Numbered from the stretch's first letter, positions 23,486-32,889 are shown. The stretch: 59,174 nt of DNA from an uncultured Bacteroides sp. (GCA_902168085.1 CABHOP010000064.1:1-59174); one strand, 5' to 3'. Numbers and translations: made by a program. The notes: generated by a model from the sequence alone, not told the origin.

Positions 23486-24383
23486 CATAGCACTGCTTGT
23501 TGGCTGTAGTGTAGGGGCGTATGCGCAGGAACTGAACTGCAAGGTGAAAATAATGCACGACAAGATACAGGGCGTGGACAAACAGGTTTTTCTGGGGATG
23601 GAGCGTGGTATTACCGAGTTTATGAACACCCGGAAATGGACGACTGACCAATACCAGACCAATGAACGCATTGACTGTAACCTGCTGATAAACGTAACAG
23701 GTAAGCTGGATGAGGATGTGTATGAAGGAACTATAAACATACAGGCATCGCGCCCGGTATATAATAGTAGCTATACCAGCCCTACCGTGAATTTTATAGA
23801 CCGTGAATTCAAGTTTCGCTTCAATCAATTCACCCCGCTGCAGTTTGACGATAACCGTGTGACGGGTAATGATGCCCTGACATCGAACCTGACGGCTACA
23901 CTGGCTTACTATGCCTACTTAGTGCTGGCGCTTGACTATGATAGCTTCTCGCCCAACGGAGGTACTGAGTACCTGAAGAAGGCGCAGAATGTAGTGAACA
24001 ATGCACCGGAACAAGGTAAAATGATAATAGGATGGAAAGCTGTAGATGGTAATAAAAACCGTTACTGGATTATAGACCAGTTGCTGAACCCCCGCTTTAA
24101 AGACTTCCGGGCTATATGGTATAACATGCACAGGCAGGGGCTGGATAACCTGGCTACCAAACCGGAAGAATCGAGAAAACTGATACTGGAAACGATACCA
24201 CAGTTTGTGCAACTGAACAGGGAAAACCCCAGCTCAATACTCATACAATTTTTCTTCAACGCCAAGAGCGATGAGTATGCCAGCCTGTTATCGCAAGCCG
24301 ACCCGGCCGAGAGGTCGAAATACCTGCCTATGATACAACAGGTAGATGTGGCCAACATTCAGAAATACAATAACGTTAAATAG
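23466..24383 (+). CDS. DUF4835 family protein (T9SS PorD-like)
   Basis: This 305-aa exported protein has a signal peptide ending YAQE. Its body matches the DUF4835 family: a start of ELNCKVKIMHDKIQG, then FINTRKW-like EFMNTRKWT, IQASRPVYNSSY, the D-x-N-x-L-x-T/S-N-L-T pattern, and a late RAIWYNMHRQGLDN. The family is often annotated as T9SS protein PorD and is linked to secretion in Bacteroidota; that name is from memory. The gene is coupled to coaBC by a 20-nt overlap and followed by a DUF4296 lipoprotein 5 nt after its stop. Confidence 0.85.
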   Translation: MLKKLFNIALLVGCSVGAYAQELNCKVKIMHDKIQGVDKQVFLGMERGITEFMNTRKWTTDQYQTNERIDCNLLINVTGKLDEDVYEGTINIQASRPVYNSSYTSPTVNFIDREFKFRFNQFTPLQFDDNRVTGNDALTSNLTATLAYYAYLVLALDYDSFSPNGGTEYLKKAQNVVNNAPEQGKMIIGWKAVDGNKNRYWIIDQLLNPRFKDFRAIWYNMHRQGLDNLATKPEESRKLILETIPQFVQLNRENPSSILIQFFFNAKSDEYASLLSQADPAERSKYLPMIQQVDVANIQKYNNVK

Positions 24384-24387
24384 CCGG

Positions 24388-24738
24388 ATGAAGAAGCTGC
24401 TGTGTGTTGCGAGTTTTCTACTTATTGCTACCGCCTGCAACCAGGTAGATAAAAGCGATGTATTGCCGCCGGAGAAAATGGAGGGCATACTGCTGGATAT
24501 GCAGATAGCAGAAGTGTATAGCACCATAGTAGATGACAGCGAACATTATGTGACCAATAAGAACATGGATTCACTGGCGCGCTACTACAACGATATTTAT
24601 CACCACCATAATGTAACACCGGAAGTGTTTGCTAAAAGCATTGCATGGTACAAAAGAAATCCCGATAAGCTGGATAGCGTATATAACAATATTATCCCAA
24701 AGCTTACCAAGCTGGAAACCCGGTATCCTGTTCAGTAA
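24388..24738 (+). CDS. DUF4296 family lipoprotein
   Basis: This protein of about 116 aa has a type II signal peptide (MKKLLCVASFLLIATAC). The mature part matches DUF4296: LPPEKMEGILLDMQIAEVY, then a D-S-L-x-R-Y-Y-N-D-I-Y stretch and a helical block ending in NPDKLDSVYNNIIPKL. The function is unknown; it is found in many Bacteroidota and often near T9SS-linked genes. The start is the ATG at 24388, with only 4 nt between the preceding stop and this start. It converges on the aminotransferase gene. Confidence 0.8.
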   Translation: MKKLLCVASFLLIATACNQVDKSDVLPPEKMEGILLDMQIAEVYSTIVDDSEHYVTNKNMDSLARYYNDIYHHHNVTPEVFAKSIAWYKRNPDKLDSVYNNIIPKLTKLETRYPVQ

Positions 24739-24755
24739 ATAGCAATAGCATTAGC

Positions 24756-25946
24756 TTATTTCAGTTCCGACAGTGCTTTGCGGATGCGATCCATAGCAGC
24801 CTGCAGCTTTTCCATAGATGTAGCAAATGATATGCGGATGCAATTGGCATTGCCAAAAGCAGCTCCGTTCACGGTGCTTACATGCGCTTTATGCAGCAGG
24901 TACATGGAAAAATCTTCATCGTTGTTGATGGTAGTAGTACCATCCGATTTGCCGAAGAATGCGCTGATATTGGGGAATGCATAGAATGCCCCTTCGGGAT
25001 TGTTGATGCGGATGCCTTCTATCCGGCTCAGTGCATCAATGACAAAATCCCTGCGTTCACGGAAAGCATCGCGCATTTTATAGGTTTCCTCAAGGCTGCC
25101 GGATAAAGCAGCTATAGATGCACGCTGCGTAATAGAGTTGGTGCCTGATGTAAACTGGCCCTGCATTTTTTCGCAGGCCTGTACCAGGTCTTTAGGGCCT
25201 GCCAGGTAACCCAGCCTCCAGCCCGTCATGGCAAAGCCTTTAGACATGCCATTTACGATAACCACGCGGTCTTTCAGTTCAGTAAACTGTGCTATGCTTT
25301 CGTGGCTGCCGTTGTAATTGATATATTCGTATATCTCATCGCTGATGATGCCTACATGAGGGTGGCGCTTGAAGACTTCTGCCAGTCCTGCTAGCTCTGC
25401 CTTCGAATATACGCTGCCCGTAGGGTTACAGGGCGATGAGAAGATAAACAGTTTTGTATTGGGTGTGATAGCCGCCTCCAGCCTGTCGGGTGTCAGTTTG
25501 AAATTGGTATCAATGGTACAGTCTACATACTTTACTTTCCCTTCAGAAAGCGATACCAGTGCACTGTATGTAACCCAATATGGTGTAGGTATAATTACCT
25601 CATCGCCGGGGTTTACCAGGCTCAGTACGGCATTGGCCAGCGATTGCTTGGCGCCTGTAGATACGATGATTTCGTCTATAGCATAATCCAACCCGTTATC
25701 GCGTTTCAGCTTTTCGCTGATGGCTTTGCGCAACTCGGGATAACCTACTACCGGCGTATATTTTGTGTAGCCTTCGCTCATAGCTTCGGTAGCTGCCCGG
25801 CATATAAATGCAGGCGTGCTGAAATCGGGTTCACCAAGGCTCAGGTCTATGAGGTCGCAACCTTGTGCTTTCAACTCACGGCCCAGCTTTGCCATCTTTA
25901 TCGTTTGAGGCTCTGATATACGGTCCAGTCTTTTGGCTAATTGCAT
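24756..25946 (-). CDS. Class I/II PLP-dependent aminotransferase (aspartate type)
   Basis: This 396-aa aminotransferase belongs to fold type I, group I-gamma by pattern, like thermophilic aspartate or aspartate/prephenate aminotransferases. It shows LSLGEPDFSTP, TPVVGYPELRKAI, a substrate-binding PTPYWVTY, SPCNPTGSVYS, the Asp/Tyr pair in ISDEIYEYI, and the PLP-binding lysine K236 in NGMSKGFAMTGWRLGY. The C-terminus has the conserved Arg in NCIRISFA. The length is normal. A -7 box (TAGATTTG) lies at 25970-25977. The exact amino-acid specificity is not fixed by the motifs. Confidence 0.93.
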   Translation of the reverse strand: MQLAKRLDRISEPQTIKMAKLGRELKAQGCDLIDLSLGEPDFSTPAFICRAATEAMSEGYTKYTPVVGYPELRKAISEKLKRDNGLDYAIDEIIVSTGAKQSLANAVLSLVNPGDEVIIPTPYWVTYSALVSLSEGKVKYVDCTIDTNFKLTPDRLEAAITPNTKLFIFSSPCNPTGSVYSKAELAGLAEVFKRHPHVGIISDEIYEYINYNGSHESIAQFTELKDRVVIVNGMSKGFAMTGWRLGYLAGPKDLVQACEKMQGQFTSGTNSITQRASIAALSGSLEETYKMRDAFRERRDFVIDALSRIEGIRINNPEGAFYAFPNISAFFGKSDGTTTINNDEDFSMYLLHKAHVSTVNGAAFGNANCIRISFATSMEKLQAAMDRIRKALSELK

Positions 25947-25969
25947 GGATATAATGCTGTTAGAAGCAG

Positions 25970-25977
25970 CAAATCTA
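25970..25977 (-). promoter_or_regulatory. -7 promoter element for the aminotransferase gene
   Basis: On the minus strand TAGATTTG is a full TAnnTTTG match, 23 nt before the ATG at 25946. No TTG is seen at the -33 position. Confidence 0.5.
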
Positions 25978-26026
25978 AGTAGATAACTGTTAAAAATGTG
26001 CTTAATCGGTAAAGAGAATACGGCTA

Positions 26027-26542
26027 TTACATATGCGAATACGCATCTGTAAAGAATAACAGGTATAGCGCCAGCAACACTATCAAACCTATGATAACAG
26101 AAAGCAATGCAATTGTTTTCTTATATGAGCCATTGATGGTTTTCATACGGTGTAGTTCGCTTACATTATTCAGCACATTTTCCATACGCGAAAAGGCAGT
26201 TTCACCTTTTACCACATAATCGTAAGCACCATATTTCATGCTGTCGATAGCCACATCTATCTTATCCTGGCCCGATAGCATGATTACTTGTGTATTGGGG
26301 CTGCGTTCTTTTATCTTTTTCAGGATGGCTACACCATTTTGTGCATCTGATTTTTGAGAGCTCAGGTGATAGTCCAGCACTATTATTTCGGGGTTCAGGT
26401 GAAGGTTGCTGATCGCTTCCTCGCCATTGTCGAAAGTTTTGATATTATATAAAAACCTTTCTGACAGGTAGTCTTTCAGCATTTCATTCTGGATGGGTTC
26501 ATCATCCACCAAAAAGATGTAGCGCGAGTTATCTGTAGCCAT
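26027..26542 (-). CDS. Receiver-domain response regulator with a C-terminal membrane helix
   Basis: This 171-aa protein has a complete receiver domain (1-130): acidic pair D13-D14, phospho-acceptor D57 in VLDYHL, S90 (switch) in MLSGQD and K112 in YVVKG. In place of an output domain it has one strongly hydrophobic helix (about 143-164) and a short tail. The receiver would face the cytoplasm at the membrane. It lies directly after the hybrid kinase gene on the same strand (139-nt gap), which suggests it receives phosphate from its HPt. I know of no common family with this architecture; a signalling partner at the membrane is likely. Confidence 0.88.
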   Translation of the reverse strand: MATDNSRYIFLVDDEPIQNEMLKDYLSERFLYNIKTFDNGEEAISNLHLNPEIIVLDYHLSSQKSDAQNGVAILKKIKERSPNTQVIMLSGQDKIDVAIDSMKYGAYDYVVKGETAFSRMENVLNNVSELHRMKTINGSYKKTIALLSVIIGLIVLLALYLLFFTDAYSHM

Positions 26543-26681
26543 GAGTGTTAAAAGTTCAATTTCTTAGAAAAATAGAAAAAATATTTAGAATTCAAAAGAT
26601 ACGAGCCATCCTTTTACGCAAAGGTACATACAGGCAGTGCCTGTAGTGTGCTGATTCTTATCATTCTATGATAAACTATGT

Positions 26682-29321
26682 TTAATAAACGTTTTTCAAT
26701 TCATTAAATGCCTGTTCACACACCCGGTGCAAGTTTGCTACCAGTGTGGGCAGCCTTTCGAAGTGGGCAGATTCGCCGGCCGTTTGCTCTATCAGGAAGA
26801 TGTGGCTCACATCCTCTTTCACTCCCATATACGATAATTGCGGCTTCATAGAATGGGCAGCTATCTTCACGGCAGGGTAGTCTTTATTTGCCAGCCCCTG
26901 CTGTATGTTGGTAAGCAGCCGCGGGCCATTTTCAAGGAACATGCCGATGTATTTCTTCATCTTTTCCTCATTGTTGTTGGTAAACTGCATGAGAAATTGC
27001 ATGTCCGTCACCTTATCGGGCAATGATGGCATAATTGGTTCCGCCACTATGGTGTTTTGGTTGGCACTGGTGCCTTGCAAAATGTCTTGCACATTGTTTT
27101 CCATCACGGCAGCCATTTTCAGCAACAATTCATCTGTTTGAAAGGGTTTGGAAACATAGGCATTCATACCTACGGCAAAGTATTGCTTCACATCTTCCTG
27201 CAGCACATTAGCTGTCATGGCTATGATCTTGGTGTCGCGTGCTGGTGGTGCAAGGGTGGTGCGTATGGTGCGCGTAGCCGTTACGCCATCCATTACCGGC
27301 ATTTGTATATCCATCAGTACAAAGTCGTAGCGGGTATCCTGCACACGGCTTACGGCTTCTTCACCATTCACGGCTATATCTATGGTAATGCCCGGCAGCA
27401 GTTCTTTTAGCGTGTCTTCCGCCACCATGCGGTTAAATTCATTGTCTTCTACCAGTAATACTTTAGTATCATTCAGTAGTTGCAGCACTTTCTCATTTAC
27501 TACATCGCTTTTTTCTTCTTCTACCTGCACGGCCGATTCTTCCAACGGTATCAGTACACTGAAGGTAGTGCCCTTGCCTAGTTCGCTTTTTACTTTTATC
27601 TGTCCGTTCATCAGTTCTACCAATTGTTTAGATATGGTAAGGCCCAGGCCGGTGCCACCAAATTTGCGCGCTATATCGGTGCCTGCTTGTGTAAAGCTTT
27701 CAAATATCTTGCCTACATAATCGGGGGCAATACCTATGCCGGTGTCGATAATATCAAACTGTATCCAGTCTTTGTTGTTCTCTTTCTTTTGCAGCTGCGC
27801 ATTTACCTCCACATAGCCTTTCTCGGTAAATTTGATGGCATTACCTGCCAGGTTTATCAATACCTGGTTGATGCGCGTAGGGTCGCCTACCAGGCGCTGC
27901 GCAATGGCGGCGTCTATACTCACACGCAGGTCTATATGTTTTTCTTCGGCGCGCAGCATCAGTACATCGCGTATGCTGTGCATTACTTCGCGCAGTGAAA
28001 AGTCGGTATGCTCTATAATGATCTTGCCGGCTTCTATTTTCGACAGGTCGAGAATATCATTGATAATGACCAGCAGGTTATCTGCCGACTGCTGAATAGC
28101 ATTGAGGTAGCGTAGCTGGTCTTGCTTGGGTTCCTTGCTTAGCAGCAGGCGCGTCATACCTACTATAGCATTCATAGGTGTGCGTATCTCGTGGCTCATA
28201 TTGGCCATGAACTGTTGCTTGAGGTAGGCGGTACGTTCCGCCACTTCTTTTTCCTTCTGTGCCAGTTCTACCTGCTGGCGTGTTTGCAGGTTGCGCAGCT
28301 TATTAAAGGTGGTTTGCTTGAAGATGTCTTCCTTCATTTGCTCGTATGCCTTCAGGTGATAGAAGGCCTTGGGTATGTCGCCCATTTTATCATACAGCAA
28401 GGAAAGGCCTTCGTGTACGCTCATCACATCGTGCTTGCGCATGTATTCATCAGCCAGTTCAAAGGCCGCATTCATATGCTGTAATGATTGGCGATAGTTG
28501 CCTTCGTCCATCATCATGCGGCCTATATAGTAGTGCGATATGATCTGCACTTCCACATTGCTCAGTTCTTCCGATTGTTTGAGCGCCTCTGTAAGGTATT
28601 TGCGGGCATTCTCAAAATCGTTCATCTTATAGTACACCTTGCCCAGGCCGCTAATGGCCATGGCATGCAATACCGTTTCCGGTTCGCTGAGGTTTAGGTT
28701 CTCTTCAAAATACCGTAGCGCTTCCTGCGATTGTTCCTGTTTGAAGTAGATATTGCCGAGGATATGGTACAGTGAATTGAGGCGGTGCACATCCTTTGCC
28801 TTCTCAAATATAGGCAGGCAGCGCAGGGCAAATTCCAGCGCGTTCTCATAATCATTCAGGTCGTAGTGCAGGTATGCAATGCTCGACAGGTTTACCGATT
28901 GTGCCACCTCGTCGCCCAGCTTCTCGTTTATTTTCAGTGCCTCTTCAAAATGGTTCAGCGCATCGGCCAGGTCGCCACGGTCGCGGTATATATAGCCCAG
29001 GTTATTCAGGATACGGGCCTCCAGTGGTTTGTTATTGATGTCGCGCGATATTTTAAGGGCATCCTGCAGAGTATCCACCCCTTCATCATATTCGCCCTGC
29101 TGCCAGTAGCACCAGCCCTTCAGGTTCAGTCCGCGGCCTTTGCCCAGGCGGTAGCCTACCAGTTCCGAACGCTCTATGATATCATCTGAAATATCCATCG
29201 CCTGCTCTATATCAAAGTTGCGTATCTCCAATGCCATCTCTATCAGCACGTCTATACGCGCCCTTTCATCCTTCAGCGTATCAAACTCTTGTTGCAGTTG
29301 TTTGTACCTCGACGTATCCAT
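26682..29321 (-). CDS. Soluble TPR hybrid histidine kinase with REC and HPt domains
   Basis: This 879-aa protein has no membrane segment or signal peptide. From the N-terminus it has about seven TPR-like repeats (1-330, for example ARILNNLGYIYRDRGDLADA), a coiled coil (340-370), a HisKA domain with phospho-His H377 in NMSHEIRTPMNA, an HATPase domain (N box NLAGNAIKF, DTGIGIAPD, GGTGLGLTISK), a receiver domain with D671 in LMDIQMPVMDG, and a C-terminal HPt domain with H823 in IAAHSMKP. It is a complete His-Asp-His relay in one chain. The TPR part probably binds a cytoplasmic protein signal. The phosphate would go on to the membrane-tethered receiver encoded next. Confidence 0.95.
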   Translation of the reverse strand: MDTSRYKQLQQEFDTLKDERARIDVLIEMALEIRNFDIEQAMDISDDIIERSELVGYRLGKGRGLNLKGWCYWQQGEYDEGVDTLQDALKISRDINNKPLEARILNNLGYIYRDRGDLADALNHFEEALKINEKLGDEVAQSVNLSSIAYLHYDLNDYENALEFALRCLPIFEKAKDVHRLNSLYHILGNIYFKQEQSQEALRYFEENLNLSEPETVLHAMAISGLGKVYYKMNDFENARKYLTEALKQSEELSNVEVQIISHYYIGRMMMDEGNYRQSLQHMNAAFELADEYMRKHDVMSVHEGLSLLYDKMGDIPKAFYHLKAYEQMKEDIFKQTTFNKLRNLQTRQQVELAQKEKEVAERTAYLKQQFMANMSHEIRTPMNAIVGMTRLLLSKEPKQDQLRYLNAIQQSADNLLVIINDILDLSKIEAGKIIIEHTDFSLREVMHSIRDVLMLRAEEKHIDLRVSIDAAIAQRLVGDPTRINQVLINLAGNAIKFTEKGYVEVNAQLQKKENNKDWIQFDIIDTGIGIAPDYVGKIFESFTQAGTDIARKFGGTGLGLTISKQLVELMNGQIKVKSELGKGTTFSVLIPLEESAVQVEEEKSDVVNEKVLQLLNDTKVLLVEDNEFNRMVAEDTLKELLPGITIDIAVNGEEAVSRVQDTRYDFVLMDIQMPVMDGVTATRTIRTTLAPPARDTKIIAMTANVLQEDVKQYFAVGMNAYVSKPFQTDELLLKMAAVMENNVQDILQGTSANQNTIVAEPIMPSLPDKVTDMQFLMQFTNNNEEKMKKYIGMFLENGPRLLTNIQQGLANKDYPAVKIAAHSMKPQLSYMGVKEDVSHIFLIEQTAGESAHFERLPTLVANLHRVCEQAFNELKNVY

Positions 29322-29351
29322 CTGTAAGCTTTATACCAATAAAATTAAAAA

Positions 29352-29373
29352 CCCCTTGCGGCATTGCAAGGGG
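29352..29373 (-). terminator. Terminator after the 2TM gene
   Basis: On the minus strand CCCCTTGC pairs with GCAAGGGG around 6 nt and is followed by TTTTTAATTTT. It separates the 2TM gene from the hybrid kinase gene. Confidence 0.8.
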
Positions 29374-29400
29374 TGAATATGATTAAACTATGATAGTTCA

Positions 29401-29652
29401 TTATCCGTTGTTTTCCTGGCGGGTATATTCCCTGTGGCCTTTGTCTTCGTAGCTGGTATATACAGCGCACCAGTGGCCTATCAGCGACAGAGCCCATGCA
29501 GCAATGATCCATGCGTGCCATGGATAGGCCCATTGTTCTTTACCTTGTTCCCTGTGTATCATTACCATTATAACGGTAGCGATGGCGAAAACAATAAAAT
29601 GGATAAGAAACATTGATTTCTGACGTCCTGTTGGTTTTATTTTCTGAGGCAT
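29401..29652 (-). CDS. 2TM-domain small membrane protein
   Basis: This protein of about 83 aa has two membrane helices (about residues 17-36 and 50-68) separated by a short HREQGKEQW loop, followed by a basic/acidic tail. The layout fits the 2TM domain family, widespread in Bacteroidota, sometimes attached to LytTR regulators or found alone as here. The function is unknown. The start is the ATG at 29652 (MPQKIKP); 30 extra in-frame residues upstream overlap the next gene's end and look non-coding. Confidence 0.7.
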   Translation of the reverse strand: MPQKIKPTGRQKSMFLIHFIVFAIATVIMVMIHREQGKEQWAYPWHAWIIAAWALSLIGHWCAVYTSYEDKGHREYTRQENNG

Positions 29653-29708
29653 GAAGACCGTATATTTTGCGCAAATATAAGCGCTATTAATAAAAGGTAA
29701 AAGCGGTT

Positions 29709-30077
29709 TTATGATAATTCTGCATGTTCCGGCTCCGTACACTGGTATTTTTCCAGCAGGCTGTCATCATATTCTGCCGCACGTGCCTCTACTTCCAGCG
29801 GGTTGTTCCAGTATCCGTGGCGCATGCTGTAGTACAAATATTTAGATACGAATCGCAGCGTACCGTAGCGTTCAAACTGTTCTATATGTTTCAGTTCATG
29901 TCGCACCCAGCGCCTGTTCTGCATAAAGTCTTTCATGCAGGTATTGTGCAGGTGTATGGTGCGCTTCATAACAATGGCCATATGCGGTGAGCGCAATACT
30001 TTGGCAGCTATACGTGCCAGCAATGCATTCTCGCGTATCTGCACCGGCATAGGCTTTAATTTGTCATGGTTTTGCAT
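29709..30077 (-). CDS. DUF4157-like protein with an HExxH motif
   Basis: This protein of about 122 aa has no signal peptide. Its central part WVRHELKHIEQFERYG contains a zinc-metallopeptidase motif HExxH (H-E-L-K-H). About 30 residues later NNPLEVEARAAE could supply the third ligand. Small Bacteroidota proteins of this kind are usually left as hypothetical or as DUF4157-like, with no known substrate. A -7 box (TAATTTTG, 30129-30136) lies upstream. The start is the ATG at 30077 (MQNHDKL). It is divergent from the T9SS gene at 30159. Confidence 0.65.
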   Translation of the reverse strand: MQNHDKLKPMPVQIRENALLARIAAKVLRSPHMAIVMKRTIHLHNTCMKDFMQNRRWVRHELKHIEQFERYGTLRFVSKYLYYSMRHGYWNNPLEVEARAAEYDDSLLEKYQCTEPEHAELS

Positions 30078-30128
30078 GAAATGTGTAGTTAATTTTATAA
30101 TACAAGCCACTGTGGTTAACTTGTGCTG

Positions 30129-30136
30129 CAAAATTA
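30129..30136 (-). promoter_or_regulatory. -7 promoter element for the HExxH gene
   Basis: On the minus strand TAATTTTG is a full TAnnTTTG match, 51 nt before the ATG at 30077. No -33 TTG was found. Confidence 0.45.
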
Positions 30137-30158
30137 GTTCCTTTTTTAAATACCGATA

Positions 30159-32813
30159 ATGAAAAAACAGATACTACTTGTTTCCGCATTATTTACGGGA
30201 TGGCAGGCCATGGGGCAACCCATGTTGCCGCTGGTGCCCGATAATAGTGATAAACCCGTCAAATTGCAGGATGCTGTTAAAGCTTACGAAAACAGGTTTG
30301 GTACGCCATCAGGCAAAACAGAAAAAGAAGGCAAGCGTGTAAAGGAGGGTAAGGACCATCACTTCGGCCGCTGGTTCTGGTATTGGAGCAATCACACCGA
30401 TGCTAATGATAATATCGTTTCTACGGCCAAAACATTTGAGGAATGGCAACGCTTTAATGCGCCTAAACAACATAAAACTACTGCCAGTAAGCTGGCTTCC
30501 AACTGGTCGTTCCAGGGGCCTACCACATCGGGAGGCGGGTATTCAGGTATCGGCCGTATCAATGCGGTTGCTTTTCATCCTACCGATGCCAACACAATAT
30601 ATATAGGTAGTGCGGGTGGTGGTGCCTGGAAAACAACGAATAACGGTGCCAGCTGGGTATCTTTATCGCATATGCTACCCGTACTGGGCGTATCGGATAT
30701 AGATGTAAATCCGCAGAACCCACAAACCATTTACATGTGTACGGGCGACAGGGATGCAAGTGATACTTACAGTGTAGGGGTCATGAAGTCGACAGATGGC
30801 GGTGTAACCTGGGATACTACCGGCCTGAAATGGCAAACCAACCAATACAGGCTGGCCAATGGGTTGGTGATAAATCCTGTAGATACCAATTCCATCACAT
30901 TGGCAGCAAGCGATGGTATATACAAGTCTTATAATGCAGGTACCACATGGACCAGGGTAATGAATGGCCCTAACTTCAAACAGATATTGGCACACCCTAC
31001 CGATACGAATGTACTGTATGCTACTACCTATAGTTATGGCAGCGCGCAGATATACCGTTCGGCAAATGGTGGCAGAAACTGGAACTCCGTTTCATCCCCT
31101 GCAACTGCCTGGAGGATAGAACTGGCTACATCGCCTAAGGATGTGAACGTGGTGATGGCAGTAGTAGCCAAAACAAGTGGTAGCCTGGGTGGCATTTACA
31201 AGTCTACAGATACCGGAAAAACATTCAGTATCCTATTCAACCCCGGTTCCGACTGTTCTAAAGACCTGCTTACCGGAGATGTATCGGGCACTATCAATTG
31301 TGGTAACCAGGGCTGGTACGACCTCTGCATTGCTATCGATCCCAATAATTCCAGTAACGTAACAGTAGGTGGTGTAAATACATGGTTTTCTACAGATGGT
31401 GGTATCAACTGGGGCATATCTACCAACTGGTATTCCATAGGTGGCATTGCTGAAGTGCATGCCGATAAACATTATATGCTGTACCATCCTACAGTAGCCG
31501 GCAGGTTGTATCAATGCAATGACGGTGGTATATACTACACAGATAACCCTATGGCAAATAACAGCCTGTGGACGGATATAACCAACGGTATGGGTATCAC
31601 GCAATTCTACCGCAATGCGGTAAGCCCTATATCGCATTTCATATTGGGTGGTGCGCAGGACAATGGTACTAAAGGCAATCGTTTCGCCTTTTGGGATGAT
31701 GAAAATGGTGGTGATGGCATGGATTGCCAGGTAGACTATACAGATAGCACCACTTACTACACATCTACTCAATACGGTAATATCATGCGTCATTCTGCAA
31801 CGTTGGGTAATGATTTCATTTCGGGTAACATTCCGGGCACTCCCAGTGGAGCATGGATAACACCTTATATCGTTAGCCCTCACGACCCATCGCACTTGCT
31901 GGCGGGTTATCAGCATCTTTATTTTTCAAACGATTATGGCGATTCATGGTATTCTATACAAGGCAGCGCATTGCATACAGGTACTAACCTGATACGCATT
32001 GCTATGACACCTGCCAGCGCATCTACCATATATGCTATTGCCGAAAATCAAAGCAGCAATGCAGCCCGTGTATATTATACTCACAGCTTTACGCCAGGTA
32101 ATACAGCCACTTTTACACTGCTATCCCCGCCTTTCAATGGCAAGGTGTCTGACATAAAAGTAGACCCTGCAGACAAAGACCGTTTCTGGCTTACTTTCAG
32201 CGGCTATGGCGGTCCGCAGGTGGCAGAGTATAATGCAGGTACGTGGACACAAATAAAAACAGGCCTGCCCGATGTGCCGGTGCACTGTATAGAAATAGAT
32301 ACTATGAACAAAACCATGTACATAGGCACAGATGTCGGCGTGTTTTACATGGATACGGCAACTAAGCAATGGGAAGCCTTCAATGACGATGATAAACTGC
32401 CAAGCATAGAAGTAACAGATATAGACATCAATTACAGCAGGAAAGAACTATGGGTATCTACCTATGGCCGTGGCATGTGGATGTCTTCAGACCTTGGTGC
32501 AATAGGAGATACAACAACTGATACCCCAATAAGCGTACAGGTTATCCCTTATGCTCATGAGGCTTTGGAAATATATCCTAACCCCAATACGGGCCGCTTT
32601 GTAGTAAATATGGATGCACAGCACTTTGCCAACATACAGGTTGCTGCCAGGATGATAGACAATGCAGGCAAAACCGTATGGCGTAACAATGGTATCACAA
32701 ATGCAGCAGGCAGCTTGCTGATAAATGCACAGGGATTGCCCGCCGGCATATACATCTTTGAGGTGAGCAATGCAGATATGGTAATAGGCCGGAAGCGGAT
32801 AGCGATAGAATAG
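30159..32813 (+). CDS. Secreted Asp-box/VPS10-like propeller protein with type A T9SS sorting domain
   Basis: This 884-aa exported protein has a signal peptide ending near AMGQP. Residues about 115-780 hold many sialidase/Asp-box repeats, for example STDGGVTWDT, SYNAGTTWTR, SANGGRNWNS, STDTGKTFSI and STDGGINWGI, which form a beta-propeller like VPS10 or glycosidase folds. The last 85 residues are a type A T9SS C-terminal domain: a start of EIYPNPNTGRFVVNM, then GIYIFEVSN and a final K-R-I-A-I-E strand. It is exported by T9SS and attached to, or released from, the cell. The catalytic residues of sialidases are not evident. A bidirectional terminator follows. Confidence 0.92.
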   Translation: MKKQILLVSALFTGWQAMGQPMLPLVPDNSDKPVKLQDAVKAYENRFGTPSGKTEKEGKRVKEGKDHHFGRWFWYWSNHTDANDNIVSTAKTFEEWQRFNAPKQHKTTASKLASNWSFQGPTTSGGGYSGIGRINAVAFHPTDANTIYIGSAGGGAWKTTNNGASWVSLSHMLPVLGVSDIDVNPQNPQTIYMCTGDRDASDTYSVGVMKSTDGGVTWDTTGLKWQTNQYRLANGLVINPVDTNSITLAASDGIYKSYNAGTTWTRVMNGPNFKQILAHPTDTNVLYATTYSYGSAQIYRSANGGRNWNSVSSPATAWRIELATSPKDVNVVMAVVAKTSGSLGGIYKSTDTGKTFSILFNPGSDCSKDLLTGDVSGTINCGNQGWYDLCIAIDPNNSSNVTVGGVNTWFSTDGGINWGISTNWYSIGGIAEVHADKHYMLYHPTVAGRLYQCNDGGIYYTDNPMANNSLWTDITNGMGITQFYRNAVSPISHFILGGAQDNGTKGNRFAFWDDENGGDGMDCQVDYTDSTTYYTSTQYGNIMRHSATLGNDFISGNIPGTPSGAWITPYIVSPHDPSHLLAGYQHLYFSNDYGDSWYSIQGSALHTGTNLIRIAMTPASASTIYAIAENQSSNAARVYYTHSFTPGNTATFTLLSPPFNGKVSDIKVDPADKDRFWLTFSGYGGPQVAEYNAGTWTQIKTGLPDVPVHCIEIDTMNKTMYIGTDVGVFYMDTATKQWEAFNDDDKLPSIEVTDIDINYSRKELWVSTYGRGMWMSSDLGAIGDTTTDTPISVQVIPYAHEALEIYPNPNTGRFVVNMDAQHFANIQVAARMIDNAGKTVWRNNGITNAAGSLLINAQGLPAGIYIFEVSNADMVIGRKRIAIE

Positions 32814-32833
32814 AAAAGTGAATAACCATAAAT

Positions 32834-32864
32834 AAGAAAGGCCCGGTACTACCGGGCCTTTCTT
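32834..32864. terminator. Bidirectional terminator
   Basis: AAGAAAGGCCCGGT pairs perfectly with ACCGGGCCTTTCTT around ACT. Being self-complementary with A/T flanks, it can end both the T9SS gene and the convergent membrane gene. Confidence 0.85.
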
Positions 32865-32889
32865 TATAAGATGTAAGTTAATAGAATGA

